From NCBI GenBank assembly GCA_965112735.1, contig OZ218960.1, positions 744,001 through 808,000 of the forward strand: a stretch of DNA of 64,000 bases. Reading direction: 5' to 3'. The translations under genes and the position numbers were made by a program. Positions 24,395 through 35,213 of the stretch are shown piece after piece (within the stretch, counting starts at the first letter, position 1; every line of letters begins with the position of its first letter). A model generated the notes under the pieces. The model was not told the origin of the DNA. It worked only from the letters and a program-made list of their open reading frames with translations, and did no database searches. Source of the stretch: Phaeosaccion multiseriatum (Eukaryota > Ochrophyta, other classes).

Positions 24395-24885
24395 GTGGGC
24401 GTGGGGGTGGGGGTGGTGTGGTCGGCAAGAGTGCTCGCTTTTGTAAAGTGGAGGGGTGTGTGAAGCTCACTCAGTCGAAGATGAACGGCATGTGCAAGAG
24501 GCACGCCAGGGTCAGAAGGGAGGAGCAGCAGCTCAGAGAGCAGCAGCTCAGAGAGCAGCAGCTCAGAGAGGAGCAATTGGCGATACAGCAGCAACAATTG
24601 GCGATACAGCAGCAACAGTGGCAGCAGCAGCATGGCACAGAGGAGCAACACCGGCAGAAGCAGCAGTATCACAGAGAGAAGGAGGAGCAGCCGTACAGAG
24701 AGGACCAGCAGAGTATCACACAGAGGGGAGCAGCAGCAGCAGCAGCAGCAGCAGTATCACAGAGACGAGGAGGGGCAGCCGTACGAGAGCAGCAGCACCA
24801 GCGCCATAGAGAGGAGGAGGAACAGCAGCACGACACAGAGGAGGAGGAGCCCCAGCAGCACCAGCAGCACCAGGGGGATGGGTGA
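22546..24885 (+). CDS. WRKY19-type zinc-finger protein with long polyQ tract
   Basis: A single exon of 779 residues. Seven or eight fingers follow C-x4-C-(x9-10)-C-x2-H, for example CQAFGC…MCFRH, CRVIGC…CCSRH, CSVEGC…VCTRH, CRVDGC…VCLRH, CKVEGC…MCKRH, often with the linker RHGA. This is the WRKY19-like zinc-finger repeat common in stramenopile and plant proteins. No WRKY domain is present. Fingers 1-2 (nt ~22909-23058) are separated from the rest by Gly and a ~95-residue Gln tract (nt ~23443-23731) encoded mainly by CAA with scattered CTA, CAG and CAC. The finger near 23891-24140 is broken by a ~65-residue insertion. The C-terminus is Gln/Glu/Arg-rich. A nuclear regulatory role is likely but inferred. 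The frame is also open upstream without an ATG, so an earlier exon cannot be excluded. Confidence 0.8.
23443..23731 (+). repeat. (CAA)n trinucleotide tract coding polyglutamine
   Basis: About 290 bp of CAA repeats with rare interruptions (CTA, CAC, CAG, TAC). Other polyQ stretches in the window use CAG. Confidence 0.95.
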
Positions 24886-24986
24886 TGGGCGAGGGTGGGT
24901 GGGGGAGTCAGCAGCACCAGCACCGGCAGTGGCAGTTGGTGATACATCAGCAGTTGGGGATACAGCAGCAGTTGGTGATACAGCAA
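24574..24986 (+). repeat. cluster of CAGTTGGTGATACAGCAG words
   Basis: Two copies in 21-bp spacing (24574-24594, 24595-24615) inside the zinc-finger CDS, coding LAIQQQQ, and three in 18-bp spacing (24933-24950, 24951-24968, 24969-24986) downstream of its stop codon. Confidence 0.9.
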
Positions 24987-25734
24987 CTGTGCGGAAAGCT
25001 CAGTGGTGGGGGTCTGCTGCGGGGAGATAACAGTCGTCGAGCCACGCGATGGGCGGAAGGGTATAGTCATGCATTTGAACGTTCCCTCCTTTCACTCTTT
25101 CATACTAACGATTCCGACACACGGAGCGCCACACGCCGCTAGCATATATTGACATATAGGAATCAACCTAAGAATGAAGTACGTGTGTGTGCGTGCGTGT
25201 GTCGAGGGCCCGCAAGGGATCCTTTCTATAGTTGGAACGTGGCGAAGCAGCAAGACAGAGAAGGAGGTACGTACGCTCTGTCTTAGCGTGACGCTCTAGC
25301 AAGATGGAGCAAGAGAGCGCGCCTCTGCTTGTGCGTCTCCCTGCACTGAGAACCCTGCTGAGAACGATCGTTGGAAGGCATCAGTGCTCCGTGTCGCAGT
25401 ATTATCCCTTTAGCCATAAAGTCCTTGTTGCTCTGAAGCGCCATCTGTGATGTGGTAGCGAACGGCTGAGCAAGGCATCCGTCCATAGCTAGTCCGTCTT
25501 CCCCTGCCTCCCCTCCTGACTGTTCTCCTCCAAGCTTGCGGTTCCAAGTGCGCTGTAACTGATCTGTCACTGTAACTGTAGAGCCCATCCACTGCCATCC
25601 GCACAGCCCCCCTCCCAGCTCCCGGAGTATGTATGGCTCTTAAAAAATGCTACAGCTTACTGCAGCACCTATTCAATGCCATCCACTGCCATCTGTATCC
25701 GCTGCTTTACTGCTCCCGTGCAGGAACGAGAGTG

Positions 25735-25880
25735 AGTGGCAGAGAGGAGAGCTTCTTCGTCTCCTTGAGAGTGAGTTACAGAGAGGAGAGCTTCTTCGTC
25801 TCCTTGAGAGTGAGTTACAGAGAGGAGAGCTTCTTCGTCTCCTTGAGAGTGAGTTACAGAGAGGAGAGCTTCTTCTTCTC
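25735..25880. repeat. 39-bp tandem repeat
   Basis: Nearly four copies of a 39-bp unit containing AGAGAGGAGAGCTTCTTCGT and TGAGAGTGAGTTAC. As 39 is a multiple of three the array is open as a 13-residue peptide repeat, but no gene context supports translation. Confidence 0.9.
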
Positions 25881-26040
25881 CCCAAAGGACCGAGCGGGGT
25901 CTCTCTGCCTAACTTCTTCGCTCCCAGACCCCGCCGCTGCCTCATGGTCTCACAGCCTCACAGCCTCACTGCCTCGCTGCCTCACTGCCTCTTTTCCTTC
26001 TCGCTGCTTCACGACTGTACGCCCAGCGCAAGGGCGGCGC

Positions 26041-26355
26041 TCTACCCAAGTAGGCTACCCAAGTAGGCTACCCAAGTAGGCTACCCAAGTAGGCTACCCA
26101 AGTAGGCTACCCAAGTAGGCTACCCAAGTAGGCTACCCAAGTAGGCTACCCAAGTAGGCTACCCAAGTAGGCTACCCAAGTAGGCTACCCAAGTAGGCTA
26201 CCCAAGTAGGCTACCCAAGTAGGCTATCCAAGTAGGCTATCCAAGTAGGCTACCCAAGTAGGCTACCCAAGTAGGCTACCCAAGTAGGCTACCCAAGTAG
26301 GCTATCCAAGTAGGCTATCCAAGTAGGCTACCCAAGTAGGCTACCCAAGTAGGCT
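26041..26355. repeat. 13-bp minisatellite (TAGGCTACCCAAG)n
   Basis: About 24 nearly perfect 13-bp units. Variant TATCC units occur as pairs at 26225/26238 and again at 26303/26316, exactly 78 bp (six units) apart, so a higher-order unit is superimposed on the basic repeat. Confidence 0.97.
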
Positions 26356-27045
26356 CCTGGTGTGAGCCGGCTCCACGGGGGGGGGAGAGGTGAGAGGGCA
26401 AACTCTCTCCCACACGTCGAAAAGTCGCATGGGCTCGGGCCCTCTCGTGTATGTCCCACGGGGAAGGTGCCCCACGGCATCTCGTGGGAGCTTTGCTGCT
26501 CGCTGCTCGCTGCCTCACACGGTACTTGCGGACTAGGAAGGAGGGGGCGCAGACCGATGATGGGGGCTCAGACCGTTCCGCGCCCTTTCCTTGATCCTGT
26601 GCCGTACGTTCCTCATCTTCCTCAGTGCATTCCCGTAACAGCCCATCCTTTCTCAGTCCCCACGGTCAGTCCCCCGATCAATCCATCCCCCGCCCCCCAG
26701 GGAGAGGTCGTGCCCGCCCTTCCATGGCCCCTGCTGCTCTTTTCAGCCCCCCCCCCCACACCGCACACAGCAGAATACCGAGGGAGGAGGGGAGGGGAGA
26801 GGGGGGAGTGGGTAGGGGGATGCTGCTTCGTCCCTGTATCGCGCTAGTCAAAGGAATGAATGGCACATAGGAGGCACTGCACCAGTTGGTGCTACAGCCA
26901 CAGGCGGTGACCACTGAGCCATGTAGGCCACATGAGCCCGCACACCTCTCCCCCCTCCGTTCGCTGTACCGCTGCAGCTGTGGTTGCCGCTGTGTGCAGA
27001 TCCTCTTCTCAACTGCCCCCCCCCCCCATCCCTCGCGCGCTCTCC

Positions 27046-29592
27046 TCATCCAGCTTCCCCTCCTCTTCCTCCCGCTTCCCCTCCTCTTCCTCCCGCTTCC
27101 CCTCCTCTTCCTCCCGCTTCCCCTCCTCTTCCTCCCCCTTCCTCTCCTCGGAAGACGTCTTCCCACTTGAGACTGAGGTAGTCTCCAAAGCTCATGCTGT
27201 TGATGTCCCTCCCTTGCGAGTTTACAAGCAGCGTGTTGTGCATGAGCTGCTCTCCCCCCATCTCCTCCTCCTCCTCCTCCCCGTCGACCGCCTCTTCCTC
27301 CCACGCCAAATACGCTTCAACCCCCGCCTCATCAGACTGTGGCTCTTCCCCCTGCCCCACGCCCTGCTCCTCTCGCCCCTGTCCCATGCAAGTCTCCTTC
27401 CCCTGCTGCTCCACTCGAAGCACTCTAGCCTCGTAGTTGGGGTAGTAGAAGAAGACGAAGCTGAGGCGCTCCGTGCCACCCCCCGGGGAGAGTACACGGT
27501 GCACGGGAGACTTGATACGACCCCCACTGGCGACGACGTGTAAAGGGAGGGAGGGGGAGAGAGGGTGGGAGAGTGAGGGAGGGAGGGGAGGGAGGGAGTG
27601 AGGGAGGGAGGATGGGAGGGAAGTACGCCGTACCTGACGAGAGAGAGGAAGTCTCCCGCGTTGACCACCAAGGCTCCCTCTATTGGGGGCACGTCCACCC
27701 ACTGCCGAGAGGAGGGCAGTTGGACCTTTGGAGGGGGGAAGGAGGGGAGGGGGAAGAGAGGACGAAGGGGGCATGGGAAGGAGTATCGTGATTCATGCTC
27801 AGCTGTAGGAGGGAGGCGCATGCACACGACAAGCACACACACAAGCAGATAGAGAGAGAGACAAGAGAAAGAGAGAAGAGAGAGAGAGAGAGAGAAAGAG
27901 AGAGGCTGCTTGCAGCACCTTGAGTTTCTGTGGGGGGGCAGGGATTGGACAGGGCCGGGAAGGGAAGCTGTGGAGGAGGAGGAGGAGGAGGAGGAGGAGG
28001 AGGGGGTGGGCGGGAGGGAGGTTGGGCTTTCCATCTTTCTGCGCCTACTTGGGGGTCCTCACACCCAATCACATCACCCACCTGCAGGCCTCCGGTGTCG
28101 TCTTGGAGAATCACGGTGAGAAAGCCCCTGCAAGGCGGCGAAAGGGAAAGAGGATGGAAAGGATCACAAAGTGGAGGTGTTGGTGATTCAGGTCGTGTGG
28201 GGTACTGCCTGCCCATATGCCTTGTTCATTGGGTCATTCGGCGGGCGCACCTGCCTCCTTATGCCTTTCTCTGCTTGAATCGATGCCTCCGCCCCTGCCT
28301 GTCTTTGCCTGCCTCTACCTGCCCAAACGGCTTTTTGACTCACCAGTCTGTGTGCGGAGAGGATCCGATTGTGCCGGTATCAGTCTCAGCTGCGGTGGGC
28401 TGCTCCCTCGCCCCATCTTCCGCCTTCTGCCCCCCGCCCAGGTTCACCTCCTTCTCCTCCTTCTGCTGCTGCTGCCGTGAAGCCTCCGTGTCTACAGCGT
28501 CGTTTTCAGGCCTTTGCCTGAAGTAGTGAAAGACTCGGAGCAGGGAGATGGTGTCGCCTCCCTCGCACAGAGACGGGAGGTACGTCTCATTGCTCCACAC
28601 GCCGCCCATGGACAGGCCGCGAGTCAAAGCTTCACTTACTCCCACGAGCGTATCAAATGTCTGAATGAGGACGATGGTAAAGCGGTTAGAAGGCGAGGCT
28701 CGGGCAGCTGCTCTACTGCCTTCGCCTCTGTGAATTGGACGGAGGTGTATTGGAGGACAAGAGATACAGTTCTTCTGCTCATCTACACTTGACGAACAAG
28801 CACACACATGCACACACACACGCACACACACATACAAAGCACACGCACACACACGCACACACACCTCGAGCATGTTTGCTCTCCAGGACATGGGAAGAAG
28901 CTCAGGAGAGGGCCACACGTTAGGGCCCTGCAGTTTGTTGAGGGGGGCGACGGCCTCGTCCCACGGGTAGCCGTAGGAAAAGGCCTCTTTCGTCTCGAGT
29001 GCATCGGATCCGCTGCAGGCACGGAGCAGGACATGCATTGCCATTTACGGTACCGCAAAGGGCAGCCCGTCGCAGGGAGAGGCAGAGTCAGAGAGAGATG
29101 GAGAGGGAGAGTCATGGAGAGATAGAGAGAAAGAGGGGAGGGACAGGAGAGAGTGACGGGTTGGGGAGGAGGAGAAGGGAGGGCACCAGTCAGATGCTTT
29201 CCGCTGGGCTTGACTTGCCTCTCCTCTCCATACGGTATGTAGCCCCGGGTCAGGCCACTGCCCCCGTCAAAGCGAAGGCGCTGCTTCTCCTCCTCTGGGA
29301 TATCGAAGAAGTCCCTCGCGTGTCGCAAGGCATTGTTCAACTCAGAGGTCGACTTGCCGTGGCCGACAACATAGAAGACGCCAAGCTCCTCGGCGGCAGA
29401 GGTCAAAGCACCCACGCAAGTAGTGCGGGCGGCACCACTGTCTACTTCCTGAGTGTTGCTCATGAGTGGAGAGATGTCGATGATGGGGATTGTTATTGCA
29501 CTTGCGAGCCCCGAAAGCACGAAAAGAGCACCCAGAGCAAGGTCTTGAAGATCATGTTTGAGAGCGCGTTTGCTCCGAGCGCAGCCACTCAT
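27046..29592 (-). CDS. 2-oxoglutarate/Fe(II)-dependent oxygenase (isopenicillin-N-synthase-like)
   Basis: Exons 29592-29219, 29012-28865, 28660-28344, 28127-28082, 27725-27634, 27526-27046 give 485 residues. The N-terminus has a hydrophobic stretch (LALGALFVLSGLASA) that may be a signal or anchor. The DIOX_N region begins IPIIDISPL and includes GVFYVVGHG, ARDFFDIPEEEKQ, GYIPYGEESGS and KEAFSYGYPWDE. The iron ligands are H277 and D279 (SPHTDW) and H335 (SPVHRV); R346/S348 (ERLSF) is the co-substrate-binding RxS pair. The spacing is normal for the family. Oddities: a Gln/Glu/Gly insertion of ~50 residues before HTD, and after YLSLKWEDVF a GGRGGEA tail coded by an 18-bp repeat. Exon 1 ends at a GC donor. 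The substrate cannot be predicted; relatives act on gibberellins, flavonoids, peptides and xanthine-like compounds. Confidence 0.92.
27053..27150. repeat. 18-bp repeat encoding the oxygenase C-terminal tail
   Basis: About five copies of CCCGCTTCCCCTCCTCTT-type units (plus strand), translated on the minus strand as GGRGGEA repeats just before the TGA at 27048-27046. Confidence 0.85.
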
Positions 29593-29786
29593 CTATGAGG
29601 ACAAGAGCTTAGTCGATGATTGGAGAAGGGATATCGAGAAGGGGATATCAGAAGGGCGGGCCTACCTTCCGGGCGGGGGGGTGCGCGTGTTGGTGGTGTA
29701 TTATCACAGATGGCTTTGGTGTCTTAAGTCAATAAATAAGGCCCCGGCCGCAAGGGCGCAAGAAGAAAATCCACCGGCACAACAAA
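29593..29786. promoter_or_regulatory. divergent promoter interval, oxygenase / lipase
   Basis: 194 bp lie between start codons on opposite strands. It holds an AT-rich patch (CTTAAGTCAATAAATAAGG near 29724). The call is by position only. Confidence 0.45.
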
Positions 29787-32700
29787 ATGGCGGGTTTAGC
29801 AGAGGAGGACGATCTTCTCTTTGGTGTTGTGGTGGAGAACTCGCCCCCGAGCACCAACTACTGGGTTAATGAGCGCGGCACGAAGCTGCATTTCCGGTGC
29901 TTCGTCCCGGATAATGTGAGTTGGGAGTGTCCCCCCTTTCTCACGGAAAAAGTTGTGCGTGTTCGTCCACCCCCCACCCCACCCTCCTGCTGGTCTTTTA
30001 TCCCCGAGAGAGACAGAGGGACGTTTGCAGACCAAGTCTCGGACCGCCTCACCTCCGCCCTACCGGCCCCACCTGCCTCCGTACCCTGCACCCTCTTTGC
30101 CCATCAGCCACGAGCGATCTTCTTCTTCTTTCACGGTGTGGGCGGGCACTCAAGCAGCGCCAACAAGGTGCGTGCCCTACCCCAAGTAGAAGTGGCCACC
30201 GCACCGTCCACCGTCGGCCACAAATCCCCATGTCTCGCAGCCTCCCTCCTCCTCTACAGCTCACCGCGGTGGTCGGGCTTATTTCTTTATTGAATATGGA
30301 TTGAAATGAATTGATCTATGTATTCTACAGATCGCCATGGGAAAGCACCTGGCAGACAAGGGCCTCGCAGCCTTCTTCCTCGAGGACGAGGGCCACGGCT
30401 ACAGCGATGGAGAGCGGTGCCACATTGGCAGCGCCGACTACCTCGTCGACGACTGCCTTAAGGTATGTGGGGTGTGTGGGATGGGGCGGCTCCCCGACGA
30501 CACCGAACACGCCTCTTCCCTCGTGTTCTCTGTCCCATGTCCTATCCATTACGCTCCCTGAAAGGCATGCAGGAATGCAGTGGTGAAGAGAACGGAGAGT
30601 GAAATCCCGTGTTCTCCATTCACCCTACCCCATAGTGCTACTTGCCGCGCTCTCCCCCCGTCCCTTCCCGTCCTATCCAACGAGCTAACCAACCAACCCA
30701 ACCTATCCCAACCCATCCCAACCCAACCAACCAACCAACCAACTGCCTTCCACTCCAGTTCATCGCCCTGGTGTGCGGTGGTTGTGGCACCACCGATAAT
30801 GCCATCAAGTGCAACTTTGAAGAGGGGATGTCCAAGAAGGGCGCAGAGGCTGTTAAACACCTGGTGAGAAATAGTCAGTCAGATACGGCATACATCACAC
30901 AGTTGCAAATTTCAGTTTTCAGCTGTAGTTTCAGTTTCGGTTTTTAGTTTCACTGGCCCAGCAGCCAGTGCTTGCCATCTCTCGGCACAGAAGGTATGGA
31001 CCCATCCACCCTTCTATGGATCCATCAGCCAGCTGGGGCAAGGTGGCGGACAGTCTTTCGTATACTTCTAACTATTCGCCCCTCACGCATTCCCTTTACC
31101 TTCCTGCCTTCCTCCTTCCTTCCTTCCTTCCTTCCTTCCTTCCTTCCTTCCTTCCTTCCTTCCTACCTACCCACCTACCTCCCTACCTACCCACCTACCT
31201 ACATACGTACCAACCTACCTACCTACCTACCTACCTACCTATCTACCTACGTACGTACGTACGTACGTACGTACCTCCCCACCTACCCACCTACCTACCT
31301 ACCTACCTACCTATCTATCCACCCCCCCACAGCCCTTCTTCTTGAGTGGCGAGTCGATGGGAGGCGGGCTGAGCATCCGCTGTGGTCTCTCCCTGCAAGA
31401 GGAGGGGCACATGCTCAAGCCACGCTTCAAGGGAGCTGTTCTTATTGCCCCTGCCATTGTTGGGAACATCCCCCCTGCCGTCGTCATCACCCTTCTCAAG
31501 TAAGTGCGTGCGTGCGTGCAATGACGCGTGATGAGAGAAATGTCGTCTATCTTAAATATCGACTGAAACTGGTTTGAAGCTGAGTATTTCATTTTCTTTT
31601 TCACTTACCCTTTCTCAACGGTGTACTCGTATCTCCTCATCTCACTACCACCACCACCACCCGCACCTTCCTTCAGATATGGAGTCGTGCCCTTCGCAAG
31701 CAAGCGAATGGTACCCTCTTTCCTCGAGTCTGTCAACAAACCGGAGGCGGTGGTACGTACGCTGTCTTATTTGATCTACATCTCCCTCTCACTGAGGCCC
31801 TTTCCTCCCGTGCCTCTCCCCTGCCCCTTCTCTTTTCCCCTTCACCCTCTCTCACCCCCCTTCCTTCCCTCCCTCCCTCCCTCCCTCCCTCCCTCCCTCC
31901 CTCCCTCCCTCCCTCCCTTCCTCCCTCCCTCCCTCCTGCCTTCCTCTCTCTCTACCTCCCCTCCTCTCCCCACCCACCCACTCAGTGGAGGACCGCTCAA
32001 GACCGAGCTCGAGTGGCTGCCGACCGCTGGGGCAAGCCCGGAGGCATCGGCTGGGGCCATAACATGAAGTTCGGAATGGGTTTAGCCCTTGTAAACCTCC
32101 TTGGTGAGCTCCAGAGCCGGCTGGGGGAGGTCAGTTTTCCCTTCATGCTCATGCAGGACCCGGAGGATGAGGTGAGTCTCCTTGGGCCTCGTTGGGCCCC
32201 CTCTTGCTACTACTACTCCCACTCCTCCTCCTTCTCCTCCTCCTCCTCCTCCTCTCTCCCCACCCAACTTCCACTCCTGCCTGCTGGCCTCTTACAGCCT
32301 GGCACACTGCCTGCTTCTACGGCCTGCTTCTGTCCTGCTCCTGCTGCTGCCTGCCGACATGAGGGGAGAGGAACTAAGACAGAAAGCGATGTGGGGGGAG
32401 GAACTAAGACAGAAAGCGATGTGTCTGTGTGTTCTGCTCTCCTCTCCTCCCTTCCCCTCCTCTTCACTCTTCTTTCCTCTCCCCTTCCCCTCCCCTCCGC
32501 TCTCCACAGGTTGTGCTCTTCAAAGGCGCAGAGATGCTTATAGAGAAGGCAGCGACACCCACCGAAGACAGGCACAGGTGCGTAGGCCCCTTCCCTCCGT
32601 CTCTCCCTCTCTCCATCACTCTGTCGGTCCGTCCCTTCGCACCCTCTCTCTCTCCCTCCCTGCATCCCTCCCTGCCCCCGATTCACAAGAGAAGTCTACC

Positions 32701-32859
32701 GTCATTTACAATGTGTAATCTGCCACCTACTGCCATCTGCTGACACCAATCAGGGAGGTGCACCGCATGGAGGGCGGACTGCATGACTTGGTGAGCAACG
32801 AGAACGAGGCGGTGCTCTCAAAAACCGTGGACTGGGTGGAGCACCACCTCAACCGTTAG
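29787..32859 (+). CDS. alpha/beta-hydrolase, monoacylglycerol-lipase-like
   Basis: Nine exons: 29787-29915, 30108-30167, 30331-30462, 30759-30863, 31333-31499, 31677-31752, 31986-32171, 32510-32577, 32754-32859, giving 342 residues. The order is that of monoglyceride lipases: oxyanion HG in FFFFHGVGGHSS (H52-G53), DEGHGYSDGERCHI, nucleophile elbow SGESMGGG (S150), GAVLIAPAI, a lid region, then catalytic Asp in MQDPEDE (about 281) and His in GGLHDL (H318). The likely reaction is hydrolysis of monoacylglycerol to fatty acid and glycerol; lysophospholipase activity is an alternative. No signal peptide is visible, so a cytosolic or lipid-droplet site is likely. Intron 4 carries long TTCC and CCTA/CGTA tetranucleotide arrays. 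Confidence 0.93.
31105..31320. repeat. tetranucleotide arrays (TTCC)n and (CCTA/CGTA)n
   Basis: Intronic microsatellite block in the lipase gene, immediately upstream of the acceptor at 31332. Confidence 0.9.
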
Positions 32860-32958
32860 AGGGCACCTCGGAGGAGGAGTTTATCATCGTCCTCCCCACG
32901 GGGAAGGGAGAAGGGGAGGAGGGGAGGAGGGGAGGAGCAGTCCACGTCGAGGAGAGAC

Positions 32959-33003
<45 letters not shown>

Positions 33004-34043
33004 CAGCGGTTGAGGGGGAGGGGCGAGTCGTGTCAGTCCGAGGACCGAGAGGAGGTGAGGTGGTGAGAACAGGAGGTGAGGGTGGCGGCGGCCAAGCAAG
33101 GTGTGGGGTGAACAAGAGGACGGGCACACACACACACACACACACCTGTGTAAGTAGTGTTTTTTTATTTTTGTACCTGCGGCGGCTTTTGTATGGCACA
33201 GTGGCTCCCTCCCCCCCCCCCCTAACTCTCCCTCCTCTTGGTGAGAGGGAGCGAAGCGAGGGCGTGATTGTCCCGTCTTGTTTTATGTGTTCAGAGTATA
33301 GTTAGTCGGCGTTTCGGGGAGAGGCAGGGGCAAGAAGGAGGCAAGCGGGCAAGTCTAGCGGCGATCAACCAACTCTCTTTCCCTTGCGGTCAGTTTGATT
33401 ACGAGCGCTACCGATGTGACGATGTCATCCTCAGTCTCTTGTAAGTACTGTGGTCGCCCACTTGCTGCAGAGAGGGGGAATGACAACGATGGAGGGTAGG
33501 CATAGGCATTCCATCCAGTGGTGAGGAGGGACACTGGGGATTGGCCTTGGAGGGTTGGGGGGCCCAATCTCCACCCCCCCCATAACACTTTCACTCAATA
33601 ATTATTAACAGTAAAATTTAGTTTTAAATTGAGTGTTAAATAAAGATAGAGATTAGAAGGAGGAAGTAGGCCGGCTGGCGCCGGCCAGAAGCAGGAAGCA
33701 GGCCGGTTGGCGCCGACCAGAACCAGGAACCAGGGTCGCCTCAGAAGTATTACATGATGTATTTTCAGGGGCATTATGCTTTCACCTTTCGCCCCCTCTC
33801 ACCCACACGCACACACACGCCCCACACTACTGAAACTTTTTTTGAATTTGAACTGGAGAAGCCATTGGGGGGATAATGGGAAAGGGCTGCTCCCTCCCCC
33901 CTCACTCTCACAGCGCACTCTCAAGAGGCCTCTTTCTCATTGCAGGCCACCTCTACGTCCAATTGCGCAAGCCTCTGTAGATCTGGGAAGGTTGTGGGAG
34001 AATAGCAAAGTCAGAGAGGGGAGAAGGGGGTGTGGGAACAACA
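32860..34043. other. intergenic, lipase to acidic-protein gene
   Basis: No gene is supported. Contents: a GA microsatellite (32960-33000), an AT-rich island (33598-33650) and a near-duplicate GC-rich unit at 33665-33728 whose first copy forms a GGCCGGC…GCCGGCC hairpin (33669-33686). Confidence 0.5.
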
Positions 34044-34675
34044 ATGATGATTGTCGAGGGTCTGGTATGCGGCAGCGCCGCGCTGACTCTGATAGGATGG
34101 AACATAGCTGCGAACAAGACCAAAGCGGACGACGCTGCTGCTGTAGCAAAGGAGGAGGAGGGGGGGGAGGAGGAGGAATGGAAGCAGGCAAGGCCAAAAA
34201 TAATACACGAAGACCACGATAGCTCGTGGTTGCCGGCACATTGGCGAGCCAAGTCCCTGCAATTGGCGCGCGCATCTCAGCACCGCAGCCACGCCGCCTC
34301 CCGCGCCGTCCACCAGTCCAAGCAGCAGCCGCCGCTTCAGCCCATCCCCGAGGGTGACGAGGAGGGGGAAGTGGATGTTGATCAGGAGCGTCAAGAGGAG
34401 GATGAAGATCTGCGGAGAGAGGAAGAGCTACAGACAAAGAAGGCCCTCGCCATCGCCTTGGACCGCCTCGTCGACACCATCCGCGCTGAGGATGAGGAGG
34501 AGGAGGAGGAGGAGGAAGAGGAGAAGCAGCAGCAGCAGCAGCAGCAGCAGGACAAGAATGCCGCCAACGTCTCGACCACGCCTCCTTGCCCTACTCCACG
34601 TCAATGGGAGCACTTGCCCATTGTCGCGGGAGAGAGAGACGAGGATGACGATAGCGTCTTGTACGACAGCGATAT

Positions 34676-34716
<41 letters not shown>

Positions 34717-35213
34717 GACGCCGCGGCAGCAGCAGTGGGTTGTGGGGATGGGTGGGAGAGGAGGGAGGGACGGATGCGAGCTCCGCCTTCTCCCCCTGCT
34801 CCTCCATCTCCTCCTCGTCCTCATCCGGCTCTCCCAACCGCTCGGATTTCCTCGCAGACGGCGCGTTCTACGGTGCGGCGGCTGCCAACGGCCACCACCG
34901 ACGAAGAAGCCGCAGCCCCAACGCCTTGGACCAAGACGCCGCCTCGTCCGTCAGCAGCAGCAGCAGCAGCAGCAGGCTCAGCAAAAACGGCGGTGACGAC
35001 GACAGCACTGACTTCGCGACCGTGACTCTCGAGCAAGACGGGACGGAGGAGGATGAGGCACTGTGGGGGCAGTGCCAGTGGGAGCAGTGGTACGGGCAGC
35101 CGCTCCGAGTGCGCGTCGTCAGCGAGGGCGAGGAGGACGGGGCTGCGCCTTCCCCCGCCGCCGCCGTCAGGATCAACACCATTCCTTTCCCGCGGAGCGA
35201 CTACATGAGATGA
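34044..35213 (+). CDS. acidic, Ser/Glu-rich protein with N-terminal membrane anchor, function unknown
   Basis: A single exon of 389 residues, not recognised. I chose the first ATG of an ATG-ATG pair. Residues ~4-22 (VEGLVCGSAALTLIGWNIA) form one hydrophobic segment, followed by charged, mostly acidic sequence with poly-Glu, poly-Gln and poly-Ser blocks coded by GAG, CAG and AGC repeats. Between them are non-repetitive stretches (SSWLPAHWRAKSLQLARAS, KKALAIALDRLVDTIRAE, DEALWGQCQWEQWYGQPL) with ordinary amino-acid composition, which argues for a real gene. The terminus FPRSDYMR is followed by TGA. Gln/Glu tracts hint at disorder. Expression evidence would be decisive. Confidence 0.55.

Larger units (their letters stand above)
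24886..27045. other. gene-poor interval with minisatellites
   Basis: I find no gene with splice-site, motif and frame support in this 2.2 kb. It contains two tandem arrays (25735-25880 and 26041-26355), a GGTGCCCCAC palindrome fragment at 26459-26476 and one more copy of the dispersed word at 26882-26900. Open frames here are short or made of repeats. Confidence 0.6.

Noticed and set aside
25283-25604. Minus-strand frames of 64-101 residues
   Set aside because: No motif, no splice support and ordinary chance length in GC-rich DNA.
26041-26355. CRISPR-like array
   Set aside because: Head-to-tail 13-bp units without spacers in a eukaryotic context; a minisatellite.
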